Shown here piece by piece: positions 59,787 through 64,000 of a stretch of 64,000 nt of DNA (positions are counted from its first letter, which is position 1; each line of letters opens with the position of its first letter). Position numbers and translations under genes: made by a program. Origin of the DNA: Desulfomicrobium sp. ZS1. GTDB lineage: Bacteria; Desulfobacterota; Desulfovibrionia; Desulfovibrionales; Desulfomicrobiaceae. The notes beneath the pieces are model-generated. The model was not told the DNA's origin. It worked only from the letters and a program-made list of their open reading frames with translations, and searched no databases. The stretch covers positions 496,001 through 560,000 of the forward strand of contig NZ_CP100351.1 of the NCBI RefSeq assembly GCF_024204645.1, read 5' to 3'.

Positions 59787-60826
59787 CAGCGTTCCTCCCG
59801 GCGACGGGTCATGTAGGCGCGAAGGCCCTGGGTGACAAAGACGGACAGCACCAGGAGTCCCTGGATGACGCCGCTCAAAGACGAATCCAAATTCAGCTGC
59901 AGGGGCAATTGGATGGAGCCGACGTTCAGCACGGCGAAAAAGAAGCAGATGAAGGGTACAGGCAGGATCCTGAATCCGGACATCATGCCGATCAACAGGG
60001 CCGTGTACCCGTAGCCCGAAGAGATGCTCGGCAGCAGGCGATGGTAGACTCCAAGGACCTGCACGGCCCCGGCCAGCCCACCCAGCGCCCCGCACAGGGC
60101 GAAGGCCTGCAGCATGCGCAGGCGCGGGCTTAAGTCAAAGAGGCGGGCGGCCTTGGGGTTTTGCCCTACGGCCTTGAGCCCCAGCCCCCATTGCGTGCGC
60201 ACGAGCAGAAAGGCCACCAGCGCAAGCGCGGCGCAGGCCAGGCCAAGGGCGGTCCAGCTCGCGGCCAGGCTCCCGATGCGCTCCAGCCACAGGGAGGGGT
60301 GCAGGGTCTCGGTGCCGCTCATGGAGGCCACGCCCGGGCGTTTCCAGGGGCCGAAGATGAGCCAGATAGCCAGCCCCATGGCCACGAAATTGAGCCCCAG
60401 TCCGGAAAAGATCTCGTGCACGCGTCCGTGGGTCTTGAGCAGCCCGGCCAGAATCGCCCATAGCGCTCCGCCGAGCATGCCCGCCAGGAGCGCCAGGGCG
60501 ATGTGGGCGGGTCCGCCCTGGTCGAAGGGCATCATCGCGCCGGTGCAGAAAATCGCCCCGAGCACGACCTGTCCCTCGATGCCGATGTTCCACAACCGGG
60601 CCGTGAACGGGATGAGCAGGCCCATGGAACAGAGCAGCAGCGGCACGAAGACCGTCAGCACCTGCCCGAACTTGGACATGGAGCCAAGGCCGCCCATAAG
60701 CAGGATGCGCAGGGTCGCGAAAGGCGGCGCGCCTGAAGGCATGGCCACGAGCACGGTCAGGGCCAGGGTTAGCGCCAGCGCGGCGGCGATCCAGATCGTC
60801 TGTTGCAACCAGAAGTTACGCGGCAT
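59786..60826 (-). CDS. ABC transporter permease, BMP-type (first subunit)
   Basis: About 346 residues, with membrane helices throughout; family stretches LLIPFTARLWNIGIEGQVVL and AVGQNPKAARLFDLSPRLRM match the NupP/YufP-type permease. The ATG at 60826 overlaps the ATPase gene by 11 nt. It pairs with the permease at 58803 to form the membrane channel. Confidence 0.9.
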   Translation of the reverse strand: MPRNFWLQQTIWIAAALALTLALTVLVAMPSGAPPFATLRILLMGGLGSMSKFGQVLTVFVPLLLCSMGLLIPFTARLWNIGIEGQVVLGAIFCTGAMMPFDQGGPAHIALALLAGMLGGALWAILAGLLKTHGRVHEIFSGLGLNFVAMGLAIWLIFGPWKRPGVASMSGTETLHPSLWLERIGSLAASWTALGLACAALALVAFLLVRTQWGLGLKAVGQNPKAARLFDLSPRLRMLQAFALCGALGGLAGAVQVLGVYHRLLPSISSGYGYTALLIGMMSGFRILPVPFICFFFAVLNVGSIQLPLQLNLDSSLSGVIQGLLVLSVFVTQGLRAYMTRRREER

Positions 60827-62282
60827 GGGCGCCCTCCGGTTTTTTTCCGGCCATGAGGGCTCCAAGAATTTCAACGCTCGCGTTGTGACGCGGCACGTCG
60901 GCCACGAGGGCGCGGTCAAAAAAGACCAGCACGCGGTGGCTGTGTTCGATGACCTCATCCAGATCGGGTGAAAAGAAGAAGAGCGTCGCGCCCGCGGCGC
61001 AGCGCTTGCGCAAAAGCTCCCAGACCTGCCTGGACGATCCTGCGTCCAGGCCCCGGGTGGGATGCTCCATGAGCAAGAGCGGCGCGTCGTCGGGGATCAG
61101 GGACAGAAGCAGGCGCTGCTGGTTGCCGCCGGACAGGGCCTTGGCCGGTGTGTCCGGATGGGCGCGTAGATCGAAGCGCTCCACACACTGCGACTGGTGG
61201 AATTCCTCCAGCCGCGCGGCGTGTTCGGGAAAGGCGAGCAGGATGTGGTCGCGGATGGACAGGTCCGGAAAGAGGGCCTGGCTCATGCGGTCGGCAGGTA
61301 CGAAATGCACGCCGTCGCGGCGCAATGTCTTGAAATGCGTCCGGGCGTGCGAGGCGTTGTTGAGCGTGAGGCTGCCCGCAGCCATGCGGTCCAGCCCGCA
61401 CAGGCCGCGCAGGAAAAGTTCCTGGCCGCTGCCGTCGAGTCCGGCCAGGCCGATGATCTCACCGGGCGCGGCCGAAAGATTCAGCGGGCCCAGATGGTAT
61501 TTGGGCCCGGCGAAGACCGTGTCGGCCAAGGCCACGCGCCTGCTTTGTCCGATCTCTGGCAGGGAGCTGTCAACGGATTGCGCGGCCGCATCGCCGAACA
61601 TGCGCCGGACCAGCTCTTCGGAGTCGTAGGGCGGGGTAAGGCGGGCCTCCAGGCGACCCTGGCGCATGACAAAGATGGCGTCGGCCATCTCCAGGGCTTC
61701 AGAGAGCTTGTGCGTGACCAGGATGACGGTGTGTCCTTCCTGGCGGGCCAGGCGGGACAACAGGCCGAAAAGGTCGCGTTTCTGTTCCGGAGTGATGCCT
61801 GTGGTTGGCTCGTCAAGGATGAGGGTCGTCGCGCCCAGGTCAAGGAGGCGCAGCAGTTCGAGCAGCTGGCGTTCGCCCACGGTCATGGAGGCCACGGGCT
61901 CGTCCGGCAGGAAACAGACGCCCAGGTGGTTGGAGAGCTCGCCCAGGCGGTCCACAACCTGCGTTCTGTTCCGAGACGGGCCGCTCAGGCGGAAATTTTC
62001 CCAGACCGGCAGGGCCGGAAAGTCCAGCGGGTCCTGGTAGAGCATGCCCACGCCCAGACGCGCGGCCATGGCCGGGGTCAGGCCCGGATGCTCCTCGCCG
62101 CGCAGGGTGATGACTCCGGAGTCGGGCACGGTATGGCCGGCCAGAATACGCATGAGCGTGCTCTTGCCGGCCCCGTTTTCTCCCACCAGGGCGTAGATGC
62201 GGCCGGGTTCCAGGGTCAGGCTGATACCGTCGTTGGCCCGGACCCGGCCGTAGTGCTTACTGATGTCGCGTAAGACGATCAT
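60816..62282 (-). CDS. ABC transporter ATP-binding protein, double-domain BMP type
   Basis: 488 residues with two nucleotide-binding domains. Domain 1: Walker A GENGAGKSTLMRIL, signature VGERQLLEL, Walker B TLILDEPTTG. Domain 2: a degenerate Walker A (GLDGSGQELFLRGL), signature LSGGNQQRLLLS and LLLMEHPTRGLD. This is the NupO/YufO arrangement of nucleoside importers; the weak second Walker A is usual for the family. The ATG begins 1 nt after the stop of the binding-protein gene. Confidence 0.92.
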   Translation of the reverse strand: MIVLRDISKHYGRVRANDGISLTLEPGRIYALVGENGAGKSTLMRILAGHTVPDSGVITLRGEEHPGLTPAMAARLGVGMLYQDPLDFPALPVWENFRLSGPSRNRTQVVDRLGELSNHLGVCFLPDEPVASMTVGERQLLELLRLLDLGATTLILDEPTTGITPEQKRDLFGLLSRLARQEGHTVILVTHKLSEALEMADAIFVMRQGRLEARLTPPYDSEELVRRMFGDAAAQSVDSSLPEIGQSRRVALADTVFAGPKYHLGPLNLSAAPGEIIGLAGLDGSGQELFLRGLCGLDRMAAGSLTLNNASHARTHFKTLRRDGVHFVPADRMSQALFPDLSIRDHILLAFPEHAARLEEFHQSQCVERFDLRAHPDTPAKALSGGNQQRLLLSLIPDDAPLLLMEHPTRGLDAGSSRQVWELLRKRCAAGATLFFFSPDLDEVIEHSHRVLVFFDRALVADVPRHNASVEILGALMAGKKPEGAHAA

Positions 62283-62283
62283 G

Positions 62284-63453
62284 TCACTGCGCGCTGGACT
62301 GGCCTTCCATGCCGTGAAGCAGCTGCGGCAGCGACCAGACCTGCTCGTCCGTGGCCGTGTCGCCGGCCTTCAGGAAGGGCGTGCCGTCCTGGAAGTTGAG
62401 CGGTCCGCTGAAGAGATTGATCTTGTGCGCGCCCAGGTCGGCCACAAAGGCGTCAAGCCGGGCTTTGTTCTCGGCGGACAGCCCTTCGCCGACCATGAAG
62501 CCCACCGTGGATGCGTCGTGATTGTTGATGTCGGCCCAGTGCGGAGCTTCCCACTGGAAGTCCTGCTTCCAGGAACCGTCCTGCACCGCCTTGGCCTGAC
62601 GCAAAAAGGACGGGCCCCAATTGAAGTAGGGCACGCCGATGCAGGTCGGGCCCTGGCCTTCGCAGGCCTTGGCGTAGTCGTACGGGACGGCCCAGGCTTC
62701 GCGGCCCTGGTCGCGCTTCTGGCGCGCCACAGCCACTGCCTCGGGGGTGTCGATGCCGGAAATGACGACATCGTATCCGCCGTCGAAGAAAGAGCCCGCG
62801 ACCTGGGCCGGGTCCGTGGTCACGCCGGGGATGTTGAACCAGAAGCCGATCCAGCTGACCTTGAATTTGAGGTCTTCGGCCTTCTTGCCCAGCACCTCGG
62901 TCCAGGCGTAGCGGGCGCCCAGGAAGGCGGAAGCGGCCAGACGGCGGGTTTCCTCATTGATCAGCGGACCCAGGTAGGCGACCTTGCCCGTCTTGGAGGT
63001 CAGGGCTGCGGTGAAACCGGCCATCATCTTGCCGTATTCCATGCGGCCGAACAGGTTGCCCAGATTGGCCGGGGCCTTGCCGGTGATGACGTCGTCGCCG
63101 GAGACATGCACGAACGTCTTGTCCGGGTGCAGGCTCGCAGCTTCGCGGATGCCGTCCTTCATGTCGTCGGAGCCCGCGATGATCAGGTCCGCGCCCTTTT
63201 CTACCAGATCATCGACGATTTGAGGAATGGTCAGGCCGGGACGGTCGGCGGGGTTGACCTTGTCCAGATAGATCAGCTTCGTGCCGGGGAGTTTTTCCTC
63301 GACGTATTTGCCGCCTTCGTACTGGGCCTGGCTGTAGCCCTTGTCATTGTAGGGGCCGACCAGAATCAGGCCGATGGTGAGGTCCTTGGCCATGGCCAGG
63401 GATGGGCAGAGCAGCACGGTCATAAGACCAAGGGAGACCAGAAAACGCTTCAT
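62284..63453 (-). CDS. BMP-family substrate-binding protein
   Basis: 389 residues: a signal peptide (MKRFLVSLGLMTVLLCPSLA, cleavage after AMA) and a BMP/PnrA-type binding domain (IGLILVGPYNDKGYSQAQYE, ADLIIAGSDDMKDGIREAAS, FGRMEYGKMMAGFTAALTSK). No lipobox is evident, unlike many lipoprotein members. It should capture purine nucleosides or related solutes for the ATPase and permeases that follow. GGAGG precedes the ATG. It heads a tightly spaced four-gene operon. Confidence 0.92.
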   Translation of the reverse strand: MKRFLVSLGLMTVLLCPSLAMAKDLTIGLILVGPYNDKGYSQAQYEGGKYVEEKLPGTKLIYLDKVNPADRPGLTIPQIVDDLVEKGADLIIAGSDDMKDGIREAASLHPDKTFVHVSGDDVITGKAPANLGNLFGRMEYGKMMAGFTAALTSKTGKVAYLGPLINEETRRLAASAFLGARYAWTEVLGKKAEDLKFKVSWIGFWFNIPGVTTDPAQVAGSFFDGGYDVVISGIDTPEAVAVARQKRDQGREAWAVPYDYAKACEGQGPTCIGVPYFNWGPSFLRQAKAVQDGSWKQDFQWEAPHWADINNHDASTVGFMVGEGLSAENKARLDAFVADLGAHKINLFSGPLNFQDGTPFLKAGDTATDEQVWSLPQLLHGMEGQSSAQ

Positions 63454-63737
63454 GTTTTCCTCCGGGTGTGTCGGGCGTGGAAACCACGCGCCTGGATGTG
63501 GCGGCCGCGAAACGCGGTGTTTGCGGAAGCCGGGTGAAATAGGGGGATGTGTCGGAAAAGTAAATCCCGACTTTGCCACCATGGGCTGCGAAGTCAACAA
63601 AAGGAATGACCAAGCCGGTGCCGGGGAACAAAAGAATGTAAGACGATTGAGGTAATGGTGTAGGACACGTTGCCAAGATCTGGAGAGTGTGGTCAAACAG
63701 CGGTGAATGTATTGTCCAAGCGTGCAAGGGAGCGGTC

Positions 63738-64000
63738 ATGACTGAAAAGAGAGGCGTCAATCTGGCATCGCGCAGGGAATCCTTGTATTCGTTGATGCTT
63801 AACGCCGAGCGTGAAGAGGCTCTGGGGCTCTTGCTGGAACACGCGGGGGCGCACGGTTTCCAGTCGGCGGTCAGTGATCTGCTCGAACCGGTGCTGGAGC
63901 GGGCGGGAGAAGCCTGGCATCTGGAAAATTTATCCCTGGCCCAAGGCTATGTGGCCGGGAAGATCGCCGAGGACCTTCTGGTCGCCGCTGCCGAGTCCGG
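63738..64000 (+). CDS. Cobalamin B12-binding-domain protein (5' part)
   Basis: 87 codons are visible; the gene runs off the right edge. The sequence (MTEKRGVNLASRRESLYSLM, DLLEPVLERAGEAWHLENLS, AQGYVAGKIAEDLL) matches the helical cap of methionine-synthase/corrinoid-protein B12-binding modules, where W..E.LSLAQ is typical. GGGAG lies 6 nt upstream of the ATG. It could be a corrinoid methyl carrier or a B12-dependent regulator; the C-terminal part needed to decide is outside the window. It diverges from the BMP transporter operon. Confidence 0.75.
   Translation, partial: MTEKRGVNLASRRESLYSLMLNAEREEALGLLLEHAGAHGFQSAVSDLLEPVLERAGEAWHLENLSLAQGYVAGKIAEDLLVAAAES

Noticed and set aside
60816-62282. 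Degenerate Walker A in the second ATPase domain as sign of a broken gene
   Set aside because: The missing Lys in the second domain is a normal feature of RbsA/BMP-type double ATPases.

Overview
The window looks like chromosomal DNA of a sulfate-reducing deltaproteobacterium (Desulfovibrionales, plausibly Desulfomicrobium-like; this is inference). The grounds are moderately high GC coding DNA, many PAS-containing kinases and sigma-54 activators, a PrsK/PrsR pair of the PEP-CTERM type, a metX-metW-metY locus, Mut7-C and 4Fe-4S proteins, and AT-rich intergenic regions. No rRNA, tRNA, CRISPR array, prophage or complete insertion sequence was seen.

Left part (1-7.0 kb, + strand): the 3' part of a PrsK-like kinase and its sigma-54 activator PrsR, then a second kinase/sigma-54 activator pair and a stand-alone receiver protein. 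Near-consensus sigma-54 promoters (2621-2637 and 6305-6321) precede the second pair and the receiver. From 7.0 to 30.1 kb every recognised gene is on the - strand. In transcription order, starting at 30.1 kb, they are: a CheB-CheR-PAS fusion overlapping a PAS/sigma-54 activator; a dense cluster of small envelope and stress-type proteins (baeRF-type ribosome factor, glycine-zipper lipoprotein, SYLF protein, DUF3309, HEAT, BON, YqjD/YqjE/YqjK-like, CsbD, Lmo0937 family); a hybrid kinase; and a very large cyclic beta-1,2-glucan synthase. Three short genes (Lmo0937-type, CsbD, DUF3309) were found by direct reading of the sequence.

Middle (30.5-46.9 kb): a decayed inositol-monophosphatase fragment beside a Mut7-C RNase, a HigBA-like toxin-antitoxin pair with a perfect palindromic operator, an HD-GYP protein with a solute-binding sensor, glycerophosphodiester/glycerol-3-phosphate genes (GDPD, HAD, glpD), the methionine direct-sulfhydrylation genes metX-metW-metY with a large palindromic element, two diguanylate cyclases (one fused to a complete bacteriohemerythrin domain), a Fic-protein relic with tandem palindromes, and a second toxin-antitoxin pair.

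Right part (47-64 kb): a mixed-type phosphofructokinase, an Fe-S protein, a solute-binding protein, an HtpX-type protease, an acyl-CoA ligase, a methyltransferase plus Crp/Fnr regulator pair, a GGDEF-EAL protein with both catalytic motifs lost, a HicAB pair, a four-gene BMP-type nucleoside ABC transporter, and the start of a cobalamin-binding-domain protein. The main themes are signalling (sigma-54 and c-di-GMP), envelope stress and small defence/addiction modules. The co-oriented 7-30 kb block is the best candidate for an incompletely described functional system.
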